A stretch of 59,524 bases of DNA. Origin: Prevotella sp. CAG:1058. Its GTDB lineage: Bacteria; Bacteroidota; Bacteroidia; Bacteroidales; Bacteroidaceae. Positions 1-9,545 of the stretch are shown one piece after another. The first letter of the stretch is position 1. The number at the start of each line of letters is the position of its first letter. Under the pieces are notes generated by a model. That model searched no databases and was not told the DNA's origin. It saw only the letters and a program-made list of their open reading frames with translations. The position numbers were made by a program, and so were the translations under genes. The stretch is taken from assembly GCA_000433175.1 (NCBI GenBank), contig HF986626.1, forward strand, positions 1 to 59,524, given 5' to 3'.

Positions 1-17
1 ACCTATTTCAGGAAAAG

Positions 18-102
18 ACAAAAGGCGTCCTTTCGCAATGCGAAAGGACGCCTTTTGGCATGTAAAAGATAATCTTTTAGCGTTCAAAAGGTTATCTTTT
101 AC
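18..102. repeat. Four-dyad 22-bp-pitch array, copy A
   Basis: Four 19-nt imperfect palindromes start at 18, 40, 62 and 84, exactly 22 nt apart, with 3-nt spacers aat, cat and cgt. Units 1 and 2 are also perfect inverted repeats of each other (19-36 with 40-57, 3-nt loop), and units 3 and 4 pair over 62-72 with 92-102. The copy lies just past the 3' end of nadE, so its hairpins followed by T-runs could also terminate transcription. It belongs to a family of five identical-architecture copies in this window. Function unknown. Confidence 0.9.
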
Positions 103-169
103 AACTTAGTTATTTAAATGCATTATTTTCGTTATATATTGTGACTGTCAACAGTGTTTGTCCCTCAAT

Positions 170-2116
170 TTAAACAGGAATTTGTTCGCATTCTTTAAGC
201 CATAATGTTGACGATGCATCGCTTGGCATACGCCAGTCTCCTCTCGGGCTAAGGCTTACGCTGCCGACCTTGGGACCATCCGGTAGGCATGAGCGTTTAA
301 ACTGCTGGCTGAAGAAACGTCGCAAGAAGATAGTGAGCCACTTCTTTATTGTTGCATCATCATAAAAAGTAGTTCCGTTATTGTTGCCGTTGAAAGCTTT
401 GCTTGCCAACATGAATATTTTTAAAGGCCTGAATCCAAAACGTAGGACGTAGTACAAGAAAAAGTCGTGTAGTTCGTATGGGCCTACAAGTTCTTCTGTC
501 TTTTGTCGTATATTACCGTCTTCGTCTGCGGGGATTAGCTCTGGACTTACAGGGGTATCTATAATGTCTAGGAGTGTTTCACGTGACGTGTCATCAACAC
601 TTTCTGCAACATACTGGACAAGATGCCTGATCAATGTTTTTGGTATGCCTGCATTAACCCCATACATGCTCATGTGGTCTCCGTTATATGTGGCCCACCC
701 TAGCGCTAATTCTGACAGGTCGCCTGTACCTATGACAAGACCGCCAAGTTGGTTGCCCAAGTCCATTAGTATCTGCGTACGTTCGCGTGCCTGGCTGTTT
801 TCGTACGTAACATCGTGTACAGACATGTCATGCCCGATATCTTTGAAATGCTGTTCAACAGCGGCAGATATGCTTACTTCACGGATTGTAACGCCAAGGC
901 TTTCCATCAACGTCACGGCATTGTTGTGAGTCCTGTTTGTTGTACCGAATCCCGGCATGGTAACTCCGACTATGCCTTTTCGGGACCATCCAAGTTTATC
1001 GAATGTCTTAACGCATACGAGCAAGGCAAGTGTGCTGTCTAGGCCGCCGCTTATACCTAAGACTACTGTTTTACAGTTTGTGTGTACAAGACGTTTGGCC
1101 AAACCTGCCACCTGTATTGAGAATATCTCGTTACAACTTGTTCCCATATCTTCCTGTCCAGGAATAAATGGATGGGGGTCAACATCCCTGATTAGTTCGA
1201 AGTCACGCTGGGCGACTGTTGTGTGTGCGTTTACTATTCGTGCATTGTGTTCACGCTGTGCATTTACGTATGTACTGTTGTTACGGCGTTCACTTCTCAG
1301 TTTCTCTATGTCAATTTGTGATATAATTACCTGTGGCTTGAAACTGAAGCGTTCGCCTTCGGCGAGCAATTGTCCGTTTTCATAAATGAAGGCATTTCCA
1401 GTGTAAACCACGTCTTGCGAACTTTCTCCGAAGCCGCATCCGCTGTAAATGTAACCTGAAATCGTACGTGCGCTTTGCTGTGAAAGCAGGCTCTTCAAAT
1501 ATTTGTGTTTGCCTATTAGTTCGTCGCTTGCTGAAAGGTTGAATGTCATGTCTGCACCTGCAAGTGCCAGTCTGTTGCTCGGTGGTGCAGGTGCCCATAC
1601 GTCCTCGCATATTTCAATGCCAAATAATACACCGTCACACGTCTTGAACAGTGTCGGCTGAGGTGTCACAAGAATCTTATTACCAGCAAAACGGATTTCA
1701 GTCGGTTGTAGGTCTTGTGATGAAGCAAACCAACGCTTCTCGTAAAACTCGCTGTAATTAGGTAAATACGTTTTAGGTATAAGTCCCAGTAAATCGCCTT
1801 TTTGGATAACCGCCGCACAATTAAGGAGCATGTCGCCTACTACTACAGGCAAGCCTACAATGCTGATTATGTCAAGGTTTCTTGTAAAGTCAAGCAACAT
1901 CAGCATTGATGCTTCAACTTGTTCAAGCAACAACGATTGGCGGAACAAGTCTTGGCACGAGTAACCAGTAATGCAAAGTTCCGGGAAAACGATGATTTCC
2001 ACACCTTTACCTTCAGCCTGTGCTATGATATTCTCAATTTGCAGCGTATTGTATTCACAATCAGCTACTTTGACCGCTGGTACTGCGGCTGCAACTTTTA
2101 CGAATCCGTTTTGCAT
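170..2116 (-). CDS. nadE: Glutamine-dependent NAD+ synthetase
   Basis: Makes NAD+ from deamido-NAD+, ATP and glutamine-derived ammonia in the cytoplasm, the last step of NAD synthesis. The 648-residue protein has the two-domain form. Residues 1 to about 290 are a nitrilase-type glutaminase with the Glu46-Lys115-Cys170 triad (FPELC, LIPKTY, IEICEDVW). The rest is the synthetase domain with the ATP-pyrophosphatase loop SGGLDS at 356-361. The length is normal for the glutamine-using form. It is the last gene of a minus-strand run starting at moxR and sits 40 nt after the DUF2027-Smr gene. The hairpins at 18-102 lie just downstream and may terminate it. Confidence 0.96.
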   Translation of the reverse strand: MQNGFVKVAAAVPAVKVADCEYNTLQIENIIAQAEGKGVEIIVFPELCITGYSCQDLFRQSLLLEQVEASMLMLLDFTRNLDIISIVGLPVVVGDMLLNCAAVIQKGDLLGLIPKTYLPNYSEFYEKRWFASSQDLQPTEIRFAGNKILVTPQPTLFKTCDGVLFGIEICEDVWAPAPPSNRLALAGADMTFNLSASDELIGKHKYLKSLLSQQSARTISGYIYSGCGFGESSQDVVYTGNAFIYENGQLLAEGERFSFKPQVIISQIDIEKLRSERRNNSTYVNAQREHNARIVNAHTTVAQRDFELIRDVDPHPFIPGQEDMGTSCNEIFSIQVAGLAKRLVHTNCKTVVLGISGGLDSTLALLVCVKTFDKLGWSRKGIVGVTMPGFGTTNRTHNNAVTLMESLGVTIREVSISAAVEQHFKDIGHDMSVHDVTYENSQARERTQILMDLGNQLGGLVIGTGDLSELALGWATYNGDHMSMYGVNAGIPKTLIRHLVQYVAESVDDTSRETLLDIIDTPVSPELIPADEDGNIRQKTEELVGPYELHDFFLYYVLRFGFRPLKIFMLASKAFNGNNNGTTFYDDATIKKWLTIFLRRFFSQQFKRSCLPDGPKVGSVSLSPRGDWRMPSDASSTLWLKECEQIPV

Positions 2117-2156
2117 ATATCCGTTTATTATAACTTACTGATTCTGATAATCTAAA

Positions 2157-3215
2157 CTATTTTATTGTAATTTGCGTGGCGCCATAGCCATATTCCTGGA
2201 ATGATGCGTCCTGATAAGGATATTTCTTGTATCGGTAGTTAAGCTCATGTATTATGGCATGGCGGAGCACGCCTTCACCTTTACCATGTATGAATATCAG
2301 CTTCGTCCCTATTTTATTCTTATATTCATCAATTGTCTTGCGGAATACGTCGAGCTGATGATTTAGTATGTCTGTCGCAGACATTCCTGCTGTCGTTTCA
2401 AGAAGTTCGCTTGCATGTAAATCGACAACTACCGGTTCGTCTTTTGAATGTGGCTTTCTTGCTGGTTGATGCAAGTTTCTTTTATTGTCGTCGGAAACTT
2501 TGCGTGCCATTTCCTGTTTTAGCTTCTTAGCATCAATGACAAGCGGAAGCACAGGCTTGTCGTTTTCGATTACCGGGTATATTAAAGCCGTTTGCTCAAA
2601 GAAATCGTTGACTTGGAACGTATGTAGTTTGTAGAATTTTACAGTATCAATACGTATTTGCACATCAACTGCCGGCTTTATTATAAATGTTTTTTTACGT
2701 TTATAAGCTATTAATTGCACAGCTACACGCTCAATTTCATTCAATGCCTCGTGGTCGAACTCTTCGATGAACAACTTAGTGTTAGGCTCAATTTCACCGG
2801 CAGACCTAAGGTTCCAACCTGCACTTTCAGCTGAAAGGTATGTGTAGTTAATATAATAATTACTGTCGTTTACCAGATAAGTCTCAAACTTGGATTTTGT
2901 CAACTCTTTACTGTCAATCGGCACAAATGCAAGATATACTGCCAAGGCGTCTCCCCCTTTGCGCTCTTCCGGTTCGGCTTTGAAGGTGACAGGCCTGTCG
3001 GCCGGGTCGTAATCTTCCTCAACCTTTTTGGGTGCTGGCTCTGATGCTATTTTTATGTTATAATCATCTGTGTCGACAACGACAACGTCGTTAATGCGTA
3101 CTGGAATTTGAAAACCGTCTTCGTCTTCAACTAAAACAATATTCTTGTCTTGGAAGCCGGCAACAATGCCACCACCAGTTTCACTTAAAAATCTGACTTT
3201 ATCTCCTATTTTCAT
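2157..3215 (-). CDS. DUF2027 / Smr domain protein
   Basis: A 352-residue protein typical of Bacteroidota. The N-terminus (about 1-70) looks like a small beta-barrel with repeated short strands, followed by the DUF2027 region. Residues about 262-352 form an Smr (small MutS-related) domain with the VDLHASEL motif and the HGKGEG loop at 310-315. Smr domains are nucleic-acid nucleases or binding modules, including nucleases acting on collided-ribosome mRNA, so a DNA or RNA role is plausible; the substrate is not known. It lies between queA (37 nt) and nadE (40 nt) in the same orientation and is probably co-transcribed. Confidence 0.85.
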   Translation of the reverse strand: MKIGDKVRFLSETGGGIVAGFQDKNIVLVEDEDGFQIPVRINDVVVVDTDDYNIKIASEPAPKKVEEDYDPADRPVTFKAEPEERKGGDALAVYLAFVPIDSKELTKSKFETYLVNDSNYYINYTYLSAESAGWNLRSAGEIEPNTKLFIEEFDHEALNEIERVAVQLIAYKRKKTFIIKPAVDVQIRIDTVKFYKLHTFQVNDFFEQTALIYPVIENDKPVLPLVIDAKKLKQEMARKVSDDNKRNLHQPARKPHSKDEPVVVDLHASELLETTAGMSATDILNHQLDVFRKTIDEYKNKIGTKLIFIHGKGEGVLRHAIIHELNYRYKKYPYQDASFQEYGYGATQITIK

Positions 3216-3252
3216 ATTCTTGAATATTTACCAAACTGATTTACAATTAAGT

Positions 3253-4467
3253 TTACGGGATTAGCAGCGAACTGTCTCCGTAGCTTAAGAAGCGGAATTT
3301 GTGTGACAGCGCATAGTCATATATCTTACGCCAATCTCCATTTACAAAAGCGCTGACAAGTAATAGCAACGTGCTTTGTGGCTGATGGAAGTTTGTTACG
3401 AGCATCTTGACTATTTTATATTTATAACCTGGTGCTATTATTATTTGTGTACTGCCATGGAACGTATTTATTTCGTTTCTGTCAAGATAATCTATTATGT
3501 TCTGTAAGGCTTCAACGGGAGAAAGCTCCGGGCATGTGTCGTAAGGTTCCCATTGGTTTATATGAAGTTGTTCTTCCGTTGCATTGGGATTAATGCCTAA
3601 ACGTACTCCGACATAATATAAGCTTTCCAAAGTGCGTACACAAGTAGTGCCAACTGCAATTGCGCATGCGTTATGCTGTATTAGTTTTTTTATTGTGTCA
3701 CGGCGCACGCTTATGTATTCGGTGTGCATGTCGTGTCCGGAAATTTCTTCACTTTTAACAGGTTTGAATGTTCCGGCACCTACGTGCAATGTCAGCTCTT
3801 CACGTTCAATTCCTTGTTTATCAATTGAACATAACACTTCATCGGTAAAATGCAGTCCTGCAGTCGGAGCAGCAACGCTACCTTTAATTTTTGCATAAAC
3901 GGTTTGATATGTGACTTTATCGCTCTCTTGCGTTTCTCTATTCAAATATGGTGGAATTGGCAATTCTCCGACATTCTCAAGGATATCAGTAAATGTTATT
4001 TCTTCATTATCCCATGAAAAGTCAATCCAATGACTTGTACCATGCTCTTCTCGCCTGGTGGCAGTAAGCGTAACGTTTTGTCCATTTATATTGAATGTGC
4101 GTTTCAGTGAACTGTCTTTCCATTTTTTCAAATTTCCAACCAAGCAAAGCCATGAACACTCGTGGGTAGTTTGGAACATCAATTCATAGTCTGATGGTCG
4201 TGTTGGCTCAAGTAAAAAAACCTCAATCAAAGCACCGGTTTCTTTCCTAAAGTGTATACGGGCTTGGATAACACGAGTATTGTTGAATATCATCAACGCT
4301 CCTTTTGGCAAATATTTTGCTATATTGAAGAACTTGTCTTCAGACACGTTCCCCTTATCGTATATCAGAAGCTTGCTATGGTCACGCTGAGCTATCGGGA
4401 ATTTGGCTATATTCTCTTCAGGTAAATCGTAATTATAATCTTTAATTTGAATATGTTTTGTGTCCAT
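3253..4467 (-). CDS. queA: S-adenosylmethionine:tRNA ribosyltransferase-isomerase
   Basis: Transfers and isomerises the ribosyl group of SAM onto preQ1-modified tRNA, giving epoxyqueuosine at the wobble position. The 404-residue sequence carries family motifs: the N-terminal YDLPEENIAKFP, MIFNNTRVIQARI, the central APTAGLHFT block (SVAAPTAGLHFTDE), and the HVGAGTFKPV and TNFHQPQSTLL segments. It is somewhat longer than the roughly 350-residue E. coli enzyme, because of insertions in the first half. It follows the PAP2 gene by 19 nt and precedes DUF2027-Smr by 37 nt in one minus-strand run. Confidence 0.95.
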   Translation of the reverse strand: MDTKHIQIKDYNYDLPEENIAKFPIAQRDHSKLLIYDKGNVSEDKFFNIAKYLPKGALMIFNNTRVIQARIHFRKETGALIEVFLLEPTRPSDYELMFQTTHECSWLCLVGNLKKWKDSSLKRTFNINGQNVTLTATRREEHGTSHWIDFSWDNEEITFTDILENVGELPIPPYLNRETQESDKVTYQTVYAKIKGSVAAPTAGLHFTDEVLCSIDKQGIEREELTLHVGAGTFKPVKSEEISGHDMHTEYISVRRDTIKKLIQHNACAIAVGTTCVRTLESLYYVGVRLGINPNATEEQLHINQWEPYDTCPELSPVEALQNIIDYLDRNEINTFHGSTQIIIAPGYKYKIVKMLVTNFHQPQSTLLLLVSAFVNGDWRKIYDYALSHKFRFLSYGDSSLLIP

Positions 4468-4486
4468 ATATGAAAAACAAGATGTA

Positions 4487-5173
4487 TTAAAATATCAACG
4501 ACTTAATTATTGCATATAATAATGTTACCACTAAAACAGATAATACTATATCAATGTCCATTTGGTTATAACCCGTGGATGTGTATTTTGATGATATGTA
4601 ATTAAAATCCGAGTGTATGTGTAAATAGGATTTTATGTAAATGTAATACACAAACGCTCCTACAAATCCGCCCCATAATATACCTACTAAAATATCGCTT
4701 GGATAATGGACTCCTAGATACAGACGTGTCCAGCAATTAAGTAAGGACCATATAATCATCGCCACGACGAACTTGCAGTTGCGTACCAACAACGAAAAAA
4801 AAACAGCTATGCAAAATGTATTTGAAGCATGAGCGGAAAAGAAACTGAATTGGTTTTCCCTGATATTATTGACAACGTCGAGTGAATATTTTATTGCAGG
4901 GTCATGGGTCGGACGTAAACGGCCGACCATAGGTTTGACAATGAAATCAACAACACCGTCTGATATCAGCATGCACAAACATACGCAACCGATGACAAGC
5001 ATTATTTGCTTCATCGTTTCGTTATTCTTTATTACTATATACAAAAGAGAAAGATATAGTGGAATCCATGTTAACCCTGAAGTGAGTGTCACGACAAGGT
5101 TATCTAAAAACAAAGAGTCGCTTCCATTAAAAAATACAAGAAGATTCCTGTCTATCTCGATTAACGTATGCAT
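4487..5173 (-). CDS. PAP2-family membrane phosphatase
   Basis: An integral membrane phosphatase of the PAP2 superfamily, acting on lipid phosphates or undecaprenyl pyrophosphate at the outer face of the inner membrane; the exact substrate cannot be read from sequence. The 228 residues hold about six hydrophobic segments and all three motifs: K80 to P88 (KPMVGRLRP), SAHASN at 113-118 (a variant of PSGH) and R150, H156, D160 (RLYLGVHYPSD). A final hydrophobic helix ends the protein. It lies 33 nt after the batD/batE fusion and 19 nt before queA. Confidence 0.88.
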   Translation of the reverse strand: MHTLIEIDRNLLVFFNGSDSLFLDNLVVTLTSGLTWIPLYLSLLYIVIKNNETMKQIMLVIGCVCLCMLISDGVVDFIVKPMVGRLRPTHDPAIKYSLDVVNNIRENQFSFFSAHASNTFCIAVFFSLLVRNCKFVVAMIIWSLLNCWTRLYLGVHYPSDILVGILWGGFVGAFVYYIYIKSYLHIHSDFNYISSKYTSTGYNQMDIDIVLSVLVVTLLYAIIKSLIF

Positions 5174-5206
5174 TATCCAATCCTATATTTTTTTCTAAAT
5201 AGGTTT

Positions 5207-7783
5207 TTATATTCGTTCAATTTGTGATGTCAAAATCCAACCCTCCCGTCCGTCTTCTAACTTCACAAGTTTCCAATCTTTCATCGTATCGTCTACTATC
5301 TCAATTTTTGTTCCTTCATGAATGATAGTGCTGTATTCACTGTTCGCTACAGGTGTCTTTTTTAAAGAAGCTGAAGGTGAAACAACGATAGCACCTGTAT
5401 TCCGTGTCAATATGCATTTTTGTTCGTATGCAAAAATATTACTTAAAATAAAAAGAAATACAAATATTACAGCACCGTAGAAGCCCAACTTTCTTAACAA
5501 TACTTTATTGCCAAACAAATAACAGAGTATGAGAAGAAGTGCTATGGCAATACTGATTATTGCAGTACGTGCCCAACCGTCCACACTTGTAAAATTAACT
5601 AGTGATTTGTACCATGTTACAAAAAACATTTCAGATTTAGGAGTTATCTTGTCAATGGTTTTTGAACGCGCCATTTGTAAATTAAACCTTATGTCCTCAT
5701 CACCAGGTGAAAGTAATAATGCACGTTCATAGTTCAGCACAGCTCTTGTAATATTATCTGTACGGTAATATGAGTTCCCGAGATTAAAATACAAGTCAGC
5801 ACTAGGGCCTTGTTTCAACAATTCTTCATAGTCTCTGATTGCTTGTTGATAGTTGCCTTTCTTGTATTCGTCATCCGCGTTTTTCTTTGTTATTGCATTA
5901 GCGGAAAGTGGGAGACATATAAATATGATGGCAATAAAAATAAAATTTCTCTTGCCCTTTTTTATTCCTTTCAACACGTCTTCTATCTTTATTATTGCTG
6001 TCATTGCAGCTTCAAATGTTTGATTCATATTACCTTTGACGTCTCCTGGAGCGTAACGGTTGTATTCACATTCGTCAACAGCCTGTATGAACATTGCTAT
6101 TGTCTTTTCATCTACATTTTTTTGAGCAAGTTTTTCTGCAATATTTTCTTTTGACAGTTCTTCAACGTTAATGTTTAACTTGTCTCCGACATAACCCCAT
6201 AAAGCTTTGAGAACTTCATCGTAAAATTGATCATGCTCGTTTCTTAACATCAATGTACTTGCATATCTCAAACGTCTTGTTGCAACACGATTAGCTTTTT
6301 TAATCTTTAATTTAGTGACATCAGCATTATCTATTGCACGTTTGCGGAAAACAAGAAGTATTCCAACGAATAAGATGAACAAGATGGACAAAATAGTCCA
6401 ATATGAAGCAGAACCATAGAAAATGTTATGAACGTCCTGAATATCATAATTCCCTTCTTTTATTGAATGTATGTCTTTATCTTTCAGGCTGCTATAGTCT
6501 ATTGACGTATTAACACTCCCATTTCCTTTTGCAACATCCAAGTTGAACGATTGTGTCTTAATCGTTTTATAAGCGTTGGCTTCAATATCGTAATACACAA
6601 ATTCAACTGCAGGAATAACATATTTGCCTTGATTTCGCGGAACTGCTAGGAAATCATATATCATATTTCCTTCAACTCCATTTGTGGTAAGTTTGGTCTT
6701 ATCTGTTATCTTAGCATCATATTTGTCAAAGTCCTTAGGAAATCTGATTATAGGTTGCTTTATTAATTTTAAATTGCCAATACCTCCAACAACAACACGA
6801 ACAGTAATAGGATCATTTGCCTTTACTTCATTCTTATTAATTTGTGCACTTATATTAAATTTACCTACTCCACCTGAAAAGTTTGCAGGCCGCTTGGGCA
6901 ATGGGTCGACTTGGATTGTCATTCCTGGAGCTTTAATCGCACGTTTTACTTCTATATATCCAGAACCTCCATTTAAAAATGCCTCAAAAGGATCAACATT
7001 TCTATTTTGTTGTATGACTGTGCCATTAAATGTAATGCTTGGAATTTCTAGTTTTCCTGTCATCTGAGGATACATTACGTACTGGCTCCAAGTTACACAA
7101 CGATATGGCCTGCCATTTACACGTTCAATGTGAAAGGATTTTTGTTGAGGTAACGGAATTTCTTGTGTATGGAAACCAGTTAAGTCTGGCATCTTACCTT
7201 CAAGTTGTGTTAAATCGACAAGGGTGTACACCTTATATGTTAATAATACAGGCTCTTGTTCATGAACACGACGTTTATTAGCACTCACTTTAATAAACAA
7301 GTCACGACCGTTTATTGGTGTACCAGCGTCGCGAAGGTGAGGTTGGTTATCTGATTCATCATGCATCCGTGGTGCACCTCCGTTATTTTGACTCTCTCCG
7401 GTAACTTTTACTCTCGCCGCCTTGGATGACATGCGTTTACCGTTTACATTAATATGTGCAGGTGGAATAGTAAAGACTCCGTTTTTAGATGCACACAAGA
7501 TGAATGTGTAAGTTATAGAAGATGTGCTGCTTGTGTGACCGTTCACCATTTGGAAGCTTGATTGCGATGACGTATAAGGCCCCGTTATTATTTCCAATTC
7601 TTCAGGAATATTCCCTATTCTAAAGTCTTTTGCATTTTGTGTGTTTACTGTATATGTAAGTCTGAAATTTTCGCCAACAGAGACTTGTGACGGCACATTT
7701 ACGACAAACCTCTGAGCATGAGCAAATGTCACCCATGCCAACATAAGATGTAAAAGGATATAAAATCGTTTCATACCTAACAT
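5207..7783 (-). CDS. BatD-BatE fusion protein (aerotolerance operon)
   Basis: A single 858-residue frame that joins two Bat proteins usually encoded separately. Residues 1-23 are a signal peptide. About 24-455 is the periplasmic beta-rich BatD region, followed by a membrane helix at 460-479 and a cytoplasmic helical domain at 480-609. A new basic-hydrophobic segment at 610-632 looks like the retained BatE signal peptide. TPR repeats follow at about 633-715, two membrane helices at 737-760 and 761-783, and a C-terminal SH3-like domain at 784-858, as in BatE. It follows batC by 15 nt. Bat proteins are linked to oxygen and stress tolerance in Bacteroides and Leptospira; the biochemical role is unsettled. 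A frame error removing a stop is possible, but no break is visible. Confidence 0.87.
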   Translation of the reverse strand: MLGMKRFYILLHLMLAWVTFAHAQRFVVNVPSQVSVGENFRLTYTVNTQNAKDFRIGNIPEELEIITGPYTSSQSSFQMVNGHTSSTSSITYTFILCASKNGVFTIPPAHINVNGKRMSSKAARVKVTGESQNNGGAPRMHDESDNQPHLRDAGTPINGRDLFIKVSANKRRVHEQEPVLLTYKVYTLVDLTQLEGKMPDLTGFHTQEIPLPQQKSFHIERVNGRPYRCVTWSQYVMYPQMTGKLEIPSITFNGTVIQQNRNVDPFEAFLNGGSGYIEVKRAIKAPGMTIQVDPLPKRPANFSGGVGKFNISAQINKNEVKANDPITVRVVVGGIGNLKLIKQPIIRFPKDFDKYDAKITDKTKLTTNGVEGNMIYDFLAVPRNQGKYVIPAVEFVYYDIEANAYKTIKTQSFNLDVAKGNGSVNTSIDYSSLKDKDIHSIKEGNYDIQDVHNIFYGSASYWTILSILFILFVGILLVFRKRAIDNADVTKLKIKKANRVATRRLRYASTLMLRNEHDQFYDEVLKALWGYVGDKLNINVEELSKENIAEKLAQKNVDEKTIAMFIQAVDECEYNRYAPGDVKGNMNQTFEAAMTAIIKIEDVLKGIKKGKRNFIFIAIIFICLPLSANAITKKNADDEYKKGNYQQAIRDYEELLKQGPSADLYFNLGNSYYRTDNITRAVLNYERALLLSPGDEDIRFNLQMARSKTIDKITPKSEMFFVTWYKSLVNFTSVDGWARTAIISIAIALLLILCYLFGNKVLLRKLGFYGAVIFVFLFILSNIFAYEQKCILTRNTGAIVVSPSASLKKTPVANSEYSTIIHEGTKIEIVDDTMKDWKLVKLEDGREGWILTSQIERI

Positions 7784-7798
7784 TCCCCAATGAGTTAT

Positions 7799-8491
7799 TT
7801 ACCAATTCTTTTCGCTACTCTTTCGTGAATCAGGCTTTTGCATTGCTTTTTTCAAACGTTGCTGAGTCATTTTTTCATTTTGAATAGCTGCATTTATAAG
7901 CTGTTCAGCATTTTCTTTGCTTATCTGCTCTTTAGGTTGTTGCTGCTTATTTTGCCCTTTTTCCTTATCGTTGTTTTTATCTTTATTGTTTTGCGACTTA
8001 TTGTCTTCATTCTTCTTATTGTTATTATCTTTGTTTTTATTGTCCTTATTGTTTTTTTGCAATTTCTTGCATAGTGCTAGATTATAGCGTGTTTCGTTAT
8101 CTTTTGGATTATTACGTAGCGATTGTTCGTAAGCTTTTATTGCATCACCATACATTTGGTGATTTTGGCAAATTACACCAATATTATGATATACACTCGC
8201 CAAACGTATTTTGTTCTTTTCTAATTTCGCTGCTTTTTGATATTGTACGATTGCAGCAGAATCTTTATTCTGCATCATCAAAGCACATCCTAAATTATAT
8301 ATTGCCTGTGGATTTGATGGATTCTTTGATACTGCTTTCCTATATTGAATTTCAGCTTTGTCATATTGCTGCTTGCCAAACATACGGTTGCCATAACGTA
8401 CAAATTGACGATCCGTCTGCGCATCTGCAATTATTGCTATGCACAGAAATAACATTGTAAATATTATATGCTTAGTGTTTCCTAATCTCAT
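7799..8491 (-). CDS. batC: BatC, TPR protein of aerotolerance operon
   Basis: A 230-residue exported protein with a hydrophobic signal segment at about 8-24. TPR-like helices run from about 30 to 145 (KAEIQYRKAVSKNPSNPQAI, then AIKAYEQSLRNNPKDNETRY). A very biased Lys/Asn/Asp/Gln tract follows at 143-188, and the tail is basic. BatC is thought to be a periplasmic scaffold for the VWA proteins BatA and BatB. It lies 12 nt after batB and 15 nt before the batD/batE fusion. The low-complexity tract is A-rich and may vary between strains. Confidence 0.88.
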   Translation of the reverse strand: MRLGNTKHIIFTMLFLCIAIIADAQTDRQFVRYGNRMFGKQQYDKAEIQYRKAVSKNPSNPQAIYNLGCALMMQNKDSAAIVQYQKAAKLEKNKIRLASVYHNIGVICQNHQMYGDAIKAYEQSLRNNPKDNETRYNLALCKKLQKNNKDNKNKDNNNKKNEDNKSQNNKDKNNDKEKGQNKQQQPKEQISKENAEQLINAAIQNEKMTQQRLKKAMQKPDSRKSSEKNW

Positions 8492-8503
8492 CTTATCAGA
8501 AAT

Positions 8504-9520
8504 TTATTTAAAGAGTTTTATCTTTTTAAATAAAGGACTTTTAGTCTCCAATATTAAAGCTTCAATAACCAATACTATAATCAGCAATATTCCTACAGCT
8601 TGGAATTGTTCGTCGTATTCACTGTAAACAGCATTCATGATTTCGCCTTTTTGCAATTTAGCGATCTCGTTGTCTAACTGTTTTTGTGCAATATTAGTAT
8701 TGTCTACATGGATATACGCTCCACCGCCAGCTTCTGCCACTTGTTTACACATACTTTCGTTTAAGGCAGACATTACTTCCTGACCGCTTCTGTCTTTCAT
8801 ATAGCCACCGTCTACGTTTGGTATTGGTGAACCTTTTGGCGAGCCAACTCCCAAGACGAATACCCTCATTCCTTCTTTCTTAGCTTTTTTAGCTGCTTCT
8901 ATCGCACCACCTTCATGATCCTCTCCATCTGTTATTACGATTATTGCACGTCCGATGTTTTCTTGTTTGGTGAAACTTTTTGAACTAAGCTCTATTGCAT
9001 CACTTAAATTTGTTCCTTGGGCTGCGATGAGTGATGGTTCTATGTTTTGTAGAAACATTTTAGCCGATACATAGTCGCTTGTTATCGGTAATTGTACAAA
9101 GGCATCACCAGCAAAAACAATAAGACCAACCTTGTCATTTGTAAAATTGTCAACAAGGTTTTCAATCAGCATTTTGCTCTTATCCAATCGAGAAGGAACT
9201 ACGTCTTCAGCCTTCATGGAGTTACTGATGTCTAATGCCAAAATTACCTCTATACCCTGACGTTGTTCCTGATTTATTTTCGTACCCATCTGAGGACGTG
9301 CCAATATTACAATCAGCAGTGCCACAGCTACTATGGTTAACCAAAACTTGGCTTCATTCCTTGTTTTTGAAACATCAGGCATGAGTGCTTGTAATAATTG
9401 GACATCACCAAATTTCTTAAGCTGCTGCTTGCGCTTTTTTAGTCCCAACATCCTTATGGCAATAAGGATTGGAACTATTATAAGCAAATACAGATATGCA
9501 GGGTCTTCAAATCTGAACAT
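8504..9520 (-). CDS. batB: BatB, VWA-domain membrane protein
   Basis: A 338-residue membrane-anchored von Willebrand factor A protein. Membrane helices lie near 9-27 and 59-76, the VWA domain at about 90-285 and a further helix near 308-330. The metal-ion-dependent adhesion site is intact: D97, S99 and S101 in LALDISNSM, plus the later TDGEDH motif. BatA and BatB are paralogues that probably pair in the membrane as targets of the MoxR ATPase. It lies 25 nt after batA and 12 nt before batC. Confidence 0.93.
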   Translation of the reverse strand: MFRFEDPAYLYLLIIVPILIAIRMLGLKKRKQQLKKFGDVQLLQALMPDVSKTRNEAKFWLTIVAVALLIVILARPQMGTKINQEQRQGIEVILALDISNSMKAEDVVPSRLDKSKMLIENLVDNFTNDKVGLIVFAGDAFVQLPITSDYVSAKMFLQNIEPSLIAAQGTNLSDAIELSSKSFTKQENIGRAIIVITDGEDHEGGAIEAAKKAKKEGMRVFVLGVGSPKGSPIPNVDGGYMKDRSGQEVMSALNESMCKQVAEAGGGAYIHVDNTNIAQKQLDNEIAKLQKGEIMNAVYSEYDEQFQAVGILLIIVLVIEALILETKSPLFKKIKLFK

Positions 9521-9545
9521 ACTATCTTATGTTTATTCTAATATA

